Positions 34,991-44,840 of a DNA stretch of 64,000 bases are shown one piece after another. Each line of letters starts with the position of its first letter. The first letter of the stretch is position 1. This stretch comes from an uncultured Pelagibacteraceae bacterium. Its GTDB lineage: Bacteria > Pseudomonadota > Alphaproteobacteria > Pelagibacterales > Pelagibacteraceae. Where the stretch lies: the NCBI GenBank assembly GCA_902582475.1, contig CACHSH010000002.1:38595-102594 (forward strand), in the 5' to 3' direction. The notes under the pieces were generated by a model. That model made no database searches, was not told the DNA's origin, and worked only from the letters and a program-made list of their open reading frames with translations. Position numbers and translations under genes: made by a program.

Positions 34991-36293
34991 GATTTATTTA
35001 ACAGTATTTTTTATTGGCTTACTTCTATTCTTTCTTGGTTCAGGAATTTGGGTTGGAATAAGCATGATCGGAGTTTCGACTATTGGAATGATCATGTTTA
35101 CGTCTCGACCAGTAGGAGATGCAATGGCAACAACCATGTGGAGTATGGCGTCTTCCTGGTCTTTAACAGCACTACCACTTTTTGTCTGGATGGGGGAGAT
35201 TTTATTTAGGACTAAACTTTCAGAAAATTTGTTTAAAGGATTATCTCCTTGGCTTTCAAAGCTACCTGGAGGATTGATACATGTAAATATTTTAGGTTGT
35301 GCAATATTTGCAGCTATTTCTGGATCCTCAGCAGCAACCGTTGCAACAGTTGGAAAAATGTCCATCCCAGAATTAAGAAAAAGAAATTACCCTGAAAGAT
35401 TTCTGCTTGGAACCTTAGCAGGCTCAGGAACTTTAGGCCTTTTGATCCCACCTTCAATAATATTGATAATTTATGGCGTTACGGTTGAAGAATCTATAGC
35501 TAAACTTTTTATAGCTGGAATAATCCCGGGTATTGGGCTTGCTCTATTGTTCATGATTTATGTAGTTGCCTGGTCTCTTAAAAATAAAAAAATAATGCCA
35601 GTGATAAGTGAAGATTTCTCATTTATTGATAAAGTAAAACAATCTGGTCAATTATTACCTGTCATACTTTTAATTTTTGCAGTAATTGGTTCAATATACG
35701 CCGGTATAGCTACAGCCACAGAAGCAGCATCGCTTGGTGTATTAGGTGCATTAGTATTATCTTATTTTCAGAAAAGCTTAACCAAAGAGTCTTTTAGTAA
35801 ATCATTATTAGGGGCTACCAAAACTTCTTGCATGATAGCTTTTATTTTAGCTGGTTCATCTTTTTTAACATTAGCAATGGCATTTACAGGATTACCAAAA
35901 AATTTAGCAGTTTTTATTGATACACTACAATTATCGCCATACATGCTACTTCTGGTTCTAACATTGTTTTATATAATTCTTGGTATGTTTTTAGACGGGA
36001 TATCTGCTGTAGTTTTAACTATGGCAATCATCGAACCAATGATACGTCAAGCTGGTTTTGATATGATTTGGTTTGGTATTTATTTGGTTATAGTTGTTGA
36101 GATGGCTCAGATTACCCCGCCAGTTGGATTTAATTTGTTTGTTTTACAGGGAATGGCAAAAAGAGACATGGGTTTTATTGCAAGAAGCGCTTTCCCTCTT
36201 TTTCTTTTAATGATTTTAGCTGTGATCATTATTATTGCTTTTCCACAATTAGCTCTTTGGTTACCTGAACAAATGATACAACCGCTTAAATAA
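34983..36293 (+). CDS. dctM: TRAP transporter large permease (DctM family)
   Basis: This 436-residue permease has about twelve membrane helices. The DctM signature blocks are LPLFVWMGEILFRTKLSENL, AISGSSAATVATVGKMSIPEL, GSGTLGLLIPPSIILIIYGV and the late MAQITPPVGFNLFVLQG. It transports an organic acid together with sodium ions as in other TRAP systems. It ends the operon and is followed 54 bases later by the photolyase gene. Confidence 0.95.
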   Translation: MIEIYLTVFFIGLLLFFLGSGIWVGISMIGVSTIGMIMFTSRPVGDAMATTMWSMASSWSLTALPLFVWMGEILFRTKLSENLFKGLSPWLSKLPGGLIHVNILGCAIFAAISGSSAATVATVGKMSIPELRKRNYPERFLLGTLAGSGTLGLLIPPSIILIIYGVTVEESIAKLFIAGIIPGIGLALLFMIYVVAWSLKNKKIMPVISEDFSFIDKVKQSGQLLPVILLIFAVIGSIYAGIATATEAASLGVLGALVLSYFQKSLTKESFSKSLLGATKTSCMIAFILAGSSFLTLAMAFTGLPKNLAVFIDTLQLSPYMLLLVLTLFYIILGMFLDGISAVVLTMAIIEPMIRQAGFDMIWFGIYLVIVVEMAQITPPVGFNLFVLQGMAKRDMGFIARSAFPLFLLMILAVIIIIAFPQLALWLPEQMIQPLK

Positions 36294-36347
36294 TAGAGCG
36301 ACACATAGTTATATTTTGTTTAATTTAAAAATGTTTATAGATTGTGC

Positions 36348-37769
36348 ATGGAAAATAAAAAAGCACTAGTTTGGTTAAGAGACGATTTTAGAATAAATCG
36401 AAATAATGCACTTGTTTATGCATCTGAAAATCATGAGCAGGTTTCTGCAATTTATATATTTAATCCTGATGAATATGAAAATAAAAGAGAAGCACAACGT
36501 TGGTGGATTTATCATTCCTTAATAAATTTTAAACAAGAACTATCTAAATTTAATATTTCTTTAGAACTTTTAGTTGGAGATGAGGCGAAAGTTTTTAATA
36601 AAATTAAAAAAAACGAGGAAATATGCGTATACTGGAATAAAATTCCCGAACCTGAAGAGGAAAATAAAGAAAAGAAAATAACTAAAAATCTTAATGATAA
36701 AAAAATAAATTATAAGTTTTTTAAGGGAAACGTATTAAGCGAATATCAAGAAGTTACAAAAGATGACGGAACACCATTTAAGGTTTTCACTCCTTTTTGG
36801 AGAGTTGCTGAGGAAGTTTATCTAAAGAAAGTTCCATCGAGAGATGCAAAATTAAAGAAAAAAAATAAAAAAATATTTATATTTAAAGAGTCCAGCGATT
36901 TATCAAAGGTATTACCAAATAAAAACTGGTTTAAAAAATTTGAAAAATATTGGGTTCCATCCGAGATTAACGGCGACAAGGTATTAAAAAATTTAATTGA
37001 TAAAAAAATTAATAATTATCATAAAACAAGAGATTTCCCGTCGATAGAAGGTACATCTAAAATTTCGCCGTATCTTAAGCATGGACAGATTCATGTTGAA
37101 ACTATTTGGAAATCTTGTAACAAAATTGAAAATAAAAATACCGGATATAGAAAATTTATTAACGAAATTGGTTGGAGAGAGTTTTCTCATAGTTTAATTA
37201 ATTATTTTCCAAAAATGCTAAAGGGCAATCTTAGAAAAGAATTCGATAATTTTCCCTGGGTAGAAAATAAAAAATATTTAGAGGCTTGGAAAAAAGGAAC
37301 AACCGGCTATTCCATTGTAGATGCAGGTATGCGTGAACTTTATGAGACTGGATGGATACATAATAGAGTAAGAATGATAGTAGGATCATTTCTAGTTAAA
37401 CATTTGAGGATACATTGGAAAGAAGGAGAGAAGTATTTCAGAAATACATTATTAGATTTTAATGTTGCTAATAATGTTGCTGGTTGGCAATGGGTTGCTG
37501 GTTGTGGAGCGGATGCTGCACCATATTTTAGAATATTTAATCCAATTCTGCAGGGAGAAAAATTTGATAAAGATGGATCGTATGTAAAAAAATGGGTTCC
37601 AGAATTAAAAAATGTTCCCGCAAAGTTTATTCATAGAACTTGGGAGATGGATGAGGATACACAAAAATCAATTAATTTTAAACTTGGTAAAGATTACCCT
37701 TTACCTATAGTCGATCACGCCAAAGCAAGAGAAGCAGCCCTAAAGGCTTTTGATAAAATTACAAAATAG
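36348..37769 (+). CDS. phrB: Deoxyribodipyrimidine photolyase / cryptochrome family
   Basis: This 473-residue photolyase is counted from ATG at 36348; an in-frame TTG six bases upstream is less likely. The N-terminus ALVWLRDDFRINRNNAL is the antenna-binding alpha/beta domain. The FAD domain carries YRKFINEIGWREFSH, TGYSIVDAGMRELYETGWIHNR and NNVAGWQWVAGCGADAAPYF, all class I CPD photolyase blocks. It repairs UV damage using blue light, fitting life in surface water. It stands alone and ends one base before a convergent DoxX gene. Confidence 0.93.
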   Translation: MENKKALVWLRDDFRINRNNALVYASENHEQVSAIYIFNPDEYENKREAQRWWIYHSLINFKQELSKFNISLELLVGDEAKVFNKIKKNEEICVYWNKIPEPEEENKEKKITKNLNDKKINYKFFKGNVLSEYQEVTKDDGTPFKVFTPFWRVAEEVYLKKVPSRDAKLKKKNKKIFIFKESSDLSKVLPNKNWFKKFEKYWVPSEINGDKVLKNLIDKKINNYHKTRDFPSIEGTSKISPYLKHGQIHVETIWKSCNKIENKNTGYRKFINEIGWREFSHSLINYFPKMLKGNLRKEFDNFPWVENKKYLEAWKKGTTGYSIVDAGMRELYETGWIHNRVRMIVGSFLVKHLRIHWKEGEKYFRNTLLDFNVANNVAGWQWVAGCGADAAPYFRIFNPILQGEKFDKDGSYVKKWVPELKNVPAKFIHRTWEMDEDTQKSINFKLGKDYPLPIVDHAKAREAALKAFDKITK

Positions 37770-37770
37770 T

Positions 37771-38151
37771 TTATTTTTTATTTTCTAGATAGTAATCGAA
37801 GCTGCAGATTTGGGGTTTATTTGATATTATAATTAATAATCCACCCAAAATAGAAAAATTTTTTAAAAAGGCTATCATTTGCATATTGTTTGAAAGATCG
37901 GTATGAAAAATCAAAGTTACTGCTAAAACGAAAATTCCAAGTAATGAGGCAACAATTTTTGTTTTAAAGCCAGCAATTAATAATAGAGGTAAGAAAAACT
38001 CAATAGCAAGCGAAGGATAAAAAAGAAACTCAGGTACCCCATAGTCAGACATATACATCATGCTCATATCAGGATTAAAAAATTTTCTAATTGCCTCAAC
38101 CAAGAACAAAGCAGATATTAATATTCTTCCAAAAACTTCTATAATATGCAT
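37771..38151 (-). CDS. DoxX-family membrane protein
   Basis: This 126-residue protein has four membrane helices and the DoxX motif ILISALFLVEAIRKFFNP near the start, with the central YPSLAIEFFLPLLLIAGFKTK. The family is found near redox and stress genes; the biochemical role is uncertain. It abuts the TPR gene upstream (start at the next base after that stop), so the pair form an operon. Confidence 0.8.
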   Translation of the reverse strand: MHIIEVFGRILISALFLVEAIRKFFNPDMSMMYMSDYGVPEFLFYPSLAIEFFLPLLLIAGFKTKIVASLLGIFVLAVTLIFHTDLSNNMQMIAFLKNFSILGGLLIIISNKPQICSFDYYLENKK

Positions 38152-38643
38152 TTAATTGTTTTCAATGACCTCTTTTAACTCGGTATATTCTTCACAACCA
38201 CAATTTTTTAAAATTGCCAATCTTTCTTTAGCCAATTCAAGTCTACCCGTTTTAACATATAGTTCACCAAGATATTCATTAATTCCATTGTGATCAGGTT
38301 TAATTTTTAAACCTGCTAAATAAAATTTTTCTGCTTCCTTAAATTTTCCGGTTTTTCTTAATGTAAAACCCAGATAATTTAAAATATCTGGATTATTTCT
38401 ATCTTGTTTGTGTGCTTCCTGTAATTTATTCAAAGCTTTAGCATATAGCTTAGTTGCTCTATCAATTTTGTCTTTTTTTTCTAGTTTTTCAGCCCTAGAA
38501 ATAAACTGCTTTGCAGCTTTGTACTGATCCATGTAGTTATCTGAACCACTATCGCTACTTTCTGTTCCCGCTCCATGAGAAACACCTAAATACTGAGCGA
38601 AAATAAATGTTGCGATTAAAATTATAAATATTTTTTTAAACAT
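38152..38643 (-). CDS. Exported tetratricopeptide repeat protein
   Basis: This 163-residue protein has a signal peptide (about residues 1-24) followed by TPR repeats: AKQFISRAEKLEKKDKIDRA, ALNKLQEAHKQDRNNPDIL, YLGFTLRKTGKFKEAEKFY and YLGELYVKTGRLELAKERL. The C-terminal CGCEEYTELKEVIE pair of cysteines (NCGCEE) recurs in alphaproteobacterial TPR proteins of this type. Likely a periplasmic protein-interaction module. Its start is 110 bases from the divergent guaB. Confidence 0.8.
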   Translation of the reverse strand: MFKKIFIILIATFIFAQYLGVSHGAGTESSDSGSDNYMDQYKAAKQFISRAEKLEKKDKIDRATKLYAKALNKLQEAHKQDRNNPDILNYLGFTLRKTGKFKEAEKFYLAGLKIKPDHNGINEYLGELYVKTGRLELAKERLAILKNCGCEEYTELKEVIENN

Positions 38644-38753
38644 ATTTATTAAATTGTTTTAAAATCTTATTTAATATCTTAATTATATCCAATGTTATTT
38701 AAGTCGCAGCAATAATCTGATTGGATTCATGAATATTTTATATATAGTTAAAT

Positions 38754-39815
38754 ATGGGAAGTATAAAAGATTCGCTCACATTTGATGATGTAAGCCTTGT
38801 TCCCCAAGAGTCATCAGTGGTGCCAAACGAAACTATCACTAAAATCACTTTACATAAAAGATTGAATTTGCAGATCCCTTTGATTTCATCTGCGATGGAT
38901 ACTGTAACCGAATCTAAAATGGCAATAGCTATTGCGAAGATGGGTGGTATTGGAGTTATTCATAGAAATTTATCAATAGAAGCCCAAATTAGGGAAATTC
39001 AAAAAGTAAAAAAGGCAAATTGTTTAGTAGGTGCTGCAATAGGCGTAAATAATAATGACCTAGAGAGAGCAAAAAAATTGATCGAATCAAACGTTAATAT
39101 GATTGTCATAGATACGGCTCACGGACATACGCAGAGAGTTTCAAAAATGATTTATAAGATTAAAAAAATTATAAAAAAAATTCCGCTCTGCGCGGGTAAC
39201 ATTGCAACTGGCAAGGCTGCTAAATTTTTAGCCAGTTGTGGAGTAGACATAGTAAAGGTTGGTATTGGACCTGGATCAATATGTACCACAAGATTAGTTG
39301 CTGGTGTTGGAGTACCACAGTTGAGCGCAATATTAGATGTAAAAAAAGCTTTAGGAAAAAGTAAGACTAAAATTATTTCAGATGGAGGGATTAAATTTTC
39401 GGGTGATTTAGCAAAAGCCATCGCTGCTGGAGCTGACGCAGTAATGATTGGATCACTTTTTTCAGGAACAACGGAAAGTCCTGGAAAAATTTTGAAACGT
39501 AAAGGAAAATTATTTAAGACCTTCAGAGGCATGGGGTCTGCAGGTGCGATGTCAGTTGGTTCAGCAGATAGATACTATCAAAAAAAATTTAAAGATATTT
39601 CTAAATTTGTTCCAGAGGGAGTAGAGGGAATAGTGAAGTTTAAGGGTCCAGTAAATAAAATTATTTATAACCTAACTGGTGGTCTGAGATCTTCAATGGG
39701 ATACTTAGGAGCTAAGACAATTGATGATTTGCAAAGAAAAGGTGAGTTTGTGAAAATAAGTAAAGCTGGTTTCTACGAAAGTATGGTTCACAATGTGGAT
39801 CAAGTCATAAAATAA
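38754..39815 (+). CDS. guaB: IMP dehydrogenase lacking the CBS regulatory domain
   Basis: This 353-residue IMPDH oxidises IMP to XMP, the first committed step of GMP synthesis. [12 protein letters not shown] and [12 protein letters not shown] begin the barrel, the catalytic loop reads GPGSICTTR (Cys177), and the flap contains DRYYQKK, distinguishing it from GMP reductase. Typical enzymes have about 490 residues because two CBS domains interrupt the barrel near residue 90. Here EIQKVKKAN passes directly into [10 protein letters not shown], so the whole CBS pair is cleanly absent. It lies 2 bases upstream of guaA. Confidence 0.95.
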   Translation: MGSIKDSLTFDDVSLVPQESSVVPNETITKITLHKRLNLQIPLISSAMDTVTESKMAIAIAKMGGIGVIHRNLSIEAQIREIQKVKKANCLVGAAIGVNNNDLERAKKLIESNVNMIVIDTAHGHTQRVSKMIYKIKKIIKKIPLCAGNIATGKAAKFLASCGVDIVKVGIGPGSICTTRLVAGVGVPQLSAILDVKKALGKSKTKIISDGGIKFSGDLAKAIAAGADAVMIGSLFSGTTESPGKILKRKGKLFKTFRGMGSAGAMSVGSADRYYQKKFKDISKFVPEGVEGIVKFKGPVNKIIYNLTGGLRSSMGYLGAKTIDDLQRKGEFVKISKAGFYESMVHNVDQVIK

Positions 39816-39817
39816 AA

Positions 39818-41365
39818 ATGAATCAAGATAATTTAGATAAAATAATTATTATAGATTATGGCTCACAAGTTACGCAACTAATAGCAAGAAAAATTAGAGA
39901 GATCGGTATTTACTCAGAAATAATAAATTTTGATAAATCCAAAAAAATTAAAGAAAATAAATTTATTAAAGGAATAATCCTATCAGGTGGGCCCCTAACT
40001 ATAACCAAATCAAACTCTTTGAATCTTCCCGATAACATTTTAAAATTAAAAAAACCTATTCTTGGAATATGTTATGGACATCAAATATTAGCAAAGAAGT
40101 TTGGGGGTAGTGTAAAAATATCAAAAACAAGGGAATTTGGGTTTGCACAAATCAAAAGTGATAAAAGATGTCCTTTGACGAAAAATTTCTTCAATAATGA
40201 AAAAAATTCAGTCTGGATGAGCCATCAAGATATTGTAACTAGAATACCAAGTGGATTTAAAAAAATAGCTTCAACTCAAAACTCAAAATTTGCAATTATA
40301 GCTAATGAAAAGAAAAAATTTTATGGAGTACAGTTTCATCCTGAAGTTACTCATACTAAAAACGGAAAAATAATTTTAAAGAATTTTGTCTTAAATATAT
40401 GTCAAACAAAAAGAATGTGGAGTCTAAGGAAACAAAAAGACTTAATAATTAATGATATTAAAAAAAGGGTAAAAAATGAAAAAGTAATATGTGCTTTATC
40501 AGGAGGTGTTGATAGTAGTGTAGTGGCATTCTTATTAAACAAAGCTATCGGTAAAAAATTGAAATGTGTTTTTATAAATACTGGTCTCTTAAGAAAAAAC
40601 GAAGAAAAAGAAGTTATAAAAAATTTTAAAAAAAAATTAAAATCTAATTTAATTTATTTAGATGCATCCAAACTTTTTTTTAATAAATTGAAAAATGTTA
40701 CAGATCCTGAATTAAAAAGAAAAGTTATTGGTAAACTTTTTATAAAATTGTTTGAAAACAAGGCAAAGAAAATTAAATTTTTAGCTCAAGGAACTTTATA
40801 TCCAGATTTGATAGAGAGTAGGTCGGTTACAGGAAGTCCTACTTCAAAGATTAAGTCACACCATAATGTAGGCGGGTTACCAAAAAATTTAAAATTTACA
40901 TTAGTAGAACCTTTGCAAACATTATTTAAAGATGAAGTAAGAAAATTAGGAAAAGAATTGTTAGTTCCAAAAGCTATACTCCAAAGACACCCTTTTCCAG
41001 GACCTGGGCTTGCCATTAGAATACCAGGAAAAATTTCAAAATATAAAATTAAAGTATTACAGGAAGCAGATTATATATTTATTGATGAGTTAAAAAAATC
41101 AAATCTTTATCACAAGATCTGGCAAGCTTATGCAGCTCTTCTTCCTCTAAAAACAGTTGGCGTTATGGGTGACAGTAGAACCTACGAATATACATGCATG
41201 CTTAGAGCAGTTACCTCACAAGATGGTATGACCGCAGACTTTTATAATTTTGATAAAACTTTTATACAGAAGGTATCTAATAGAATTATTAATTCTGTTA
41301 ATGGAATTAATAGAGTTCTCTATGATGTAACCTCTAAACCACCTAGTACAATTGAATTGGAATAA
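39818..41365 (+). CDS. guaA: GMP synthase (glutamine-hydrolysing)
   Basis: This 515-residue enzyme aminates XMP to GMP. The N-terminal class I glutaminase has the nucleophile Cys85 in GICYGHQ and the catalytic His in QFHPEVTHT. The ATP pyrophosphatase domain has the P-loop SGGVDSSV near residue 230. The dimerisation domain ends with the typical SKPPSTIE. Length is normal (about 520), in contrast to its shortened partner GuaB upstream. It is convergent with pxpA, 2 bases apart. Confidence 0.97.
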   Translation: MNQDNLDKIIIIDYGSQVTQLIARKIREIGIYSEIINFDKSKKIKENKFIKGIILSGGPLTITKSNSLNLPDNILKLKKPILGICYGHQILAKKFGGSVKISKTREFGFAQIKSDKRCPLTKNFFNNEKNSVWMSHQDIVTRIPSGFKKIASTQNSKFAIIANEKKKFYGVQFHPEVTHTKNGKIILKNFVLNICQTKRMWSLRKQKDLIINDIKKRVKNEKVICALSGGVDSSVVAFLLNKAIGKKLKCVFINTGLLRKNEEKEVIKNFKKKLKSNLIYLDASKLFFNKLKNVTDPELKRKVIGKLFIKLFENKAKKIKFLAQGTLYPDLIESRSVTGSPTSKIKSHHNVGGLPKNLKFTLVEPLQTLFKDEVRKLGKELLVPKAILQRHPFPGPGLAIRIPGKISKYKIKVLQEADYIFIDELKKSNLYHKIWQAYAALLPLKTVGVMGDSRTYEYTCMLRAVTSQDGMTADFYNFDKTFIQKVSNRIINSVNGINRVLYDVTSKPPSTIELE

Positions 41366-41367
41366 AA

Positions 41368-42141
41368 TTATCTAAATTTGTTCAATAGATCTAAAGGCTT
41401 TAAAGAAACATTCGAATTTATTAATCCATCCTTAATCTCTTGAGCGGTTTTAACTGCATTCTTCCCATCACCATGGACACAAACAGAGTCAATTTCGCAT
41501 GGTATCTGTTTACCTGAAAAACAATTTAAAGCCTGGTTTTGAACCATTTTAATAACATGTTTCTTTGCTATTACTGGATCTGTTATAAGCGCATTTTTCT
41601 TTGATCTTGAGACCAAATTACCATCGTCCTCATAATTTCTATCGGCAAAAATTTCTGCAGCAACTTTCATATTAAGTTTTTTTCCTGCTTTTTCCATTTG
41701 TGATCCTGTAGGAACTAAAAAAATTAAATCTTTATTTGCATTAATGATAGATTTTGAAATTACACTTGCCAATTCAAAATCCTCACAAGCCATATTATTT
41801 AATGCACCATGGGGTTTCACATGTGTTACTTTCATCGCTTTTTTCTCAGCAATTTCTGACAAAATATTTATTTGATCAATAATTAATTTATTTATTTCTT
41901 TAGGACTTAGATTTAATCGTTTTCTTCCGAAGTTTTCTGGATCATTAAATGAGGGATGTGCACCAATACTTACACGATTTTTTTTAGAAATTTCTACTGT
42001 TTCCTTCATAGTAGGCTCATCTCCAGCATGATAGCCACAAGCTATGTTTGCTGAATTGACAATACTTAATAATAAAGGGTCATTTTCTGTAGAACAAAAT
42101 TTAGAAGTTTCGCCAAGATCACAATTAATATTAATTTCCAT
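41368..42141 (-). CDS. pxpA: 5-oxoprolinase subunit A (LamB/YcsF family)
   Basis: This 257-residue protein has the family start INCDLGETSKFC, the NIACGYHAGDEPTM and VSIGAHPSFNDPENFGR blocks and THVKPHGALNNMA. Together with PxpB and PxpC it hydrolyses 5-oxoproline to glutamate with ATP, clearing a spontaneous glutamine breakdown product and recovering nitrogen. It is transcribed away from pxpBC with only 37 bases between the starts. Confidence 0.94.
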   Translation of the reverse strand: MEININCDLGETSKFCSTENDPLLLSIVNSANIACGYHAGDEPTMKETVEISKKNRVSIGAHPSFNDPENFGRKRLNLSPKEINKLIIDQINILSEIAEKKAMKVTHVKPHGALNNMACEDFELASVISKSIINANKDLIFLVPTGSQMEKAGKKLNMKVAAEIFADRNYEDDGNLVSRSKKNALITDPVIAKKHVIKMVQNQALNCFSGKQIPCEIDSVCVHGDGKNAVKTAQEIKDGLINSNVSLKPLDLLNKFR

Positions 42142-42155
42142 ATTTTAAACCTTTA

Positions 42156-42171
42156 TATAATATCTATTATA
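42156..42171. promoter_or_regulatory. Facing -10 elements between pxpA and pxpB
   Basis: TATAAT lies on the plus strand at 42156-42161 and another on the minus strand at 42171-42166, within the 37-base divergent spacer. If used, both mRNAs would have leaders of about 10-20 bases. No clear -35 elements were found; these would fall in the opposite coding region. Confidence 0.4.
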
Positions 42172-42178
42172 ACAATTT

Positions 42179-42868
42179 ATGTTAAAAAAAATAAGTAATA
42201 TTGGAGACTGCGGAATCACTTGTGATTTTGGTGATGAGGTTAATAAAACTATAAATAAAGAAGTAATTAAACTTTTCAACTTTGTAAGAGATTCAGTAAA
42301 AACCGGAAAAATTAAAGGAATTTTAAATTACACCCCATCTTACAACAAGCTGATTATAAATTTCGAGTTGGGACAAATTAAATCACAGCAGATTATAGAG
42401 TTTATAAAAAGTAGCGACTATTCAAAAATAAATTTGAACGAAAATAAAAATATTATTGAAGTTCCAATATGTTACGACGAAGAATTTGCTTTAGATCTAA
42501 AAAGATTAGAAGAAAAAACAAAACTAAATTTTAATGAAATAATTAAAAAACATATCGAAACAGATTTTTTTGTATATATGATCGGATTTGTTCCTGGGCA
42601 ACCTTTTCTTGGTGATTTAGATAACAGTTTATATCATGACCGTTTAGATACGCCTCGTATAAAAATTAATAAAGGCTCTGTAGGTATAGTTGAGAAATTC
42701 TGTACCATATACACTTTCGATAGCCCTGGTGGATGGAATATTATTGGAAGAACACCATTTGAATTATTTAATATCAACAAAAAAAATACAAGTGTTCTTT
42801 CTCCAGGGGACACAGTTAAATTTAAATCAATAACAAAGGAACAGTTTTTTTCATTTAAAAATGAGTAA
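42179..42868 (+). CDS. pxpB: 5-oxoprolinase subunit B (KipI family)
   Basis: This 229-residue protein has the KipI/PxpB marks GDCGITCDFGDEVNKT near the start, YDEEFALDLKRLEEKT in the middle and the FVPGQPFLGDL then RLDTPRIKINKGSVGI blocks. The GGWNIIGRTPFELF motif near the C-terminus is diagnostic. It overlaps pxpC by 8 bases. Confidence 0.93.
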   Translation: MLKKISNIGDCGITCDFGDEVNKTINKEVIKLFNFVRDSVKTGKIKGILNYTPSYNKLIINFELGQIKSQQIIEFIKSSDYSKINLNENKNIIEVPICYDEEFALDLKRLEEKTKLNFNEIIKKHIETDFFVYMIGFVPGQPFLGDLDNSLYHDRLDTPRIKINKGSVGIVEKFCTIYTFDSPGGWNIIGRTPFELFNINKKNTSVLSPGDTVKFKSITKEQFFSFKNE

Positions 42869-43784
42869 TTATTTTAAGGTTATAAGACCAGGTATTAATT
42901 CTACTTTTCAAGATTTAGGTAGATTTGGGCTGCAACATTTAGGAATTGTTGCAGGTGGGTGCATGGATCAATTATCATTTTGTATTTCAAATAAATTAGT
43001 TGGAAATAAAATCTCTGAAGGAGCTTTAGAATTTGCATACCAAGGACCATTGCTAGAGCTGGTTGGAGACTCAGTGTTGGTTGCGATTTCAGGAAAGGTT
43101 AACTTTAATATAATAAAAAAAAATGGAGACACAATACAAGGTGTTTCTAATGAAAGTTTTATTATTTCGAATGGGGATCAGATTGATATTTTATCAACAA
43201 TAAATTCTGTTTATGGATATTTTTCTATACTAGGTGGTTTTAAATTAAATGACGTAAAAGGAAGTGTATCAACGCTGGTTCGAGCAAAAATTGGGCCGAA
43301 TAAAGGTGATAAATTAAAATCTACTGATAAAATATTTTTTAATAGACTCTCAAAAAAAGAAAAAACAAAAAAAATCCAATTTGAGTTTGAACAAGATAAT
43401 ATAATAAGAGTTATGCAGGGGTTACAAATACATTATTTTTTAAAAAAAAGTCAGGAAGATTTTTTTTCAAAAGAATATAAAGTGACAAAATTAACTGATC
43501 GAATGGGAATGAGATTAGAGGGTCAAAAACTTGAAAACACAGTTAATAAAAATATTAAATCTGAAGGAATTACAAAAGGATCAATACAAGTGCCCGGTGA
43601 TGGTCAACCCATAATACTCCTTTCAGATCATCCAACTATTGGTGGGTATCCAAAAATCGCAAATGTTATAACAGCTGACTATGATAAATTGGTTCAAAAA
43701 ATACCTGGCACAAATATTAAATTCAAATTGGTCGATCTAGCAGTTGCTGAAAGTGCTTTTCAAGAATATATAAAAAAATTCTAA
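42861..43784 (+). CDS. pxpC: 5-oxoprolinase subunit C (biotin-dependent carboxylase-like family)
   Basis: This 307-residue protein begins with the PxpC pattern IRPGINSTFQDLGRFGLQHLG then GGCMDQLSF, and contains RMGMRLEG and ITKGSIQVPGDGQPIILLSDH with TIGGYPKIA. These are standard for PxpC/YbgK. The stop abuts the EamA transporter gene, so the two may be cotranscribed. Confidence 0.94.
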   Translation: MSNYFKVIRPGINSTFQDLGRFGLQHLGIVAGGCMDQLSFCISNKLVGNKISEGALEFAYQGPLLELVGDSVLVAISGKVNFNIIKKNGDTIQGVSNESFIISNGDQIDILSTINSVYGYFSILGGFKLNDVKGSVSTLVRAKIGPNKGDKLKSTDKIFFNRLSKKEKTKKIQFEFEQDNIIRVMQGLQIHYFLKKSQEDFFSKEYKVTKLTDRMGMRLEGQKLENTVNKNIKSEGITKGSIQVPGDGQPIILLSDHPTIGGYPKIANVITADYDKLVQKIPGTNIKFKLVDLAVAESAFQEYIKKF

Positions 43785-44645
43785 ATGCATTTCATTTATA
43801 AAATTCCTGGACCAATACTAGTTCTTTTAGGTGGCTTTTCTTTAAGTTGGGGCGGTTTGATCATAAGAACTTTTGAAGGTGCGAGTATTTGGCAAATTCT
43901 TTTTTATAGATCAATATTCTTTTTATGGGCTTTAATAACCTTCCTCTTGTTAACGTACGGTAAAAAAACAATAAAAAAAATTAAAGAAGCAGGTCTACCA
44001 GGATTAATTGGAGGAATATTTCTTTCTGGAAGTTTTGTTGCTTATATGTATTCGATGACTGAAACCACAGTTGCAAATGTAGTTTTTATTATTAGTACTC
44101 AAACTGTTTTTTTACCAATTGTAGCTTATATTTTTTTAAAAGAACGAATATCTCCTCGAGGCCTTGTTGCCATTGTATTAGCAATGATCGGTGTAACTTT
44201 AATGATTGGTGATTCTATAGGCACAGGATCTTTAAGCGGTAATTTAGCAGCTCTTGTCATTCCAATAAATTTTTCAATTTTAATTTTGATAATAAGAAAA
44301 TATCCGAAGGTAGATATGATACCAGCTATTTTTTATGCCGGATTTTTTAGCTGTTTGTATGGATTAATTTTACTTGAAAATATATTTATATCTACAAAGG
44401 ATATTTGGCTGTCATTTCTGCTTGGTGTTCCTCAATTAGCTTTTGGTTTTATTTTCATTACAATTGGGTCAAGAACAACCCCCGCAGTAATGGTTGGTTT
44501 GTTAATGTTAATGGAGACCATTTTTGCGCCCATATGGGTTTGGCTATTTTACAATGAAATACCACCATCAAGTGTACTTATTGGAGGAATAATTATAATT
44601 TCAGCAGTTGTAATGAAAACCCTTGATTATAAAAAATTGCAATAA
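43785..44645 (+). CDS. EamA-family (DMT) transporter
   Basis: This 286-residue protein has ten membrane segments arranged as two EamA halves (LVLLGGFSLSWGGLIIRTFEG; later FIFITIGSRTTPAVMVGLL and MLMETIFAPIWVWLFYNE). The FLKERISPRG and LMIGDSIG segments are typical. The substrate is unknown; immediate downstream position after pxpBC could mean a related metabolite (weak inference). The glycine riboswitch of the next operon begins about 30 bases after its stop. Confidence 0.88.
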   Translation: MHFIYKIPGPILVLLGGFSLSWGGLIIRTFEGASIWQILFYRSIFFLWALITFLLLTYGKKTIKKIKEAGLPGLIGGIFLSGSFVAYMYSMTETTVANVVFIISTQTVFLPIVAYIFLKERISPRGLVAIVLAMIGVTLMIGDSIGTGSLSGNLAALVIPINFSILILIIRKYPKVDMIPAIFYAGFFSCLYGLILLENIFISTKDIWLSFLLGVPQLAFGFIFITIGSRTTPAVMVGLLMLMETIFAPIWVWLFYNEIPPSSVLIGGIIIISAVVMKTLDYKKLQ

Positions 44646-44672
44646 ATCAAAATTTTATGTTATAGTAAAACC

Positions 44673-44837
44673 TTAACGGGAGAGACTATTTAAATATAGC
44701 GCCGAAGGAGCAACCTCCCTGGAAACTCTCAGGCAAAAGGACCGTTATTGTAATAACTCTGGAAAGCAGGCTTTAGCCTCACCGAAGGAGTAAATCTCTC
44801 AGGTTCTTAGACAGATGGGGACGAAAAGGGTTATTAC
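44673..44837 (+). promoter_or_regulatory. Tandem glycine riboswitch upstream of gcvT
   Basis: Two aptamers are visible. The first (about 44675-44746) contains CGGGAGAG, GCGCCGAAGGAGCAA, CTCTCAGGCAAAAGGACCG. The second (about 44750-44837) contains ACTCTGGAAAGCAGG, CACCGAAGGAGTAAA, CTCTCAGGTTC and AGATGGGGACGAA. GTAATAAC (44750-44757) and GTTATTAC (44830-44837) are perfectly complementary, forming P1 of the second aptamer, and end 3 bases before the gcvT ATG. Glycine binding therefore directly reshapes the translation start region. No separate terminator is seen. Confidence 0.95.
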
Positions 44838-44840
44838 AAA

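Noticed and set aside
38994-39010. Possible deletion or sequencing error explaining short GuaB
   Set aside because: The joint is in frame, the barrel is intact on both sides and the remainder is full length, so a natural CBS-less enzyme is favoured.
41366-41367. Terminator between guaA and pxpA
   Set aside because: Only two bases separate the stops and no hairpin with a T run was found at the junction.
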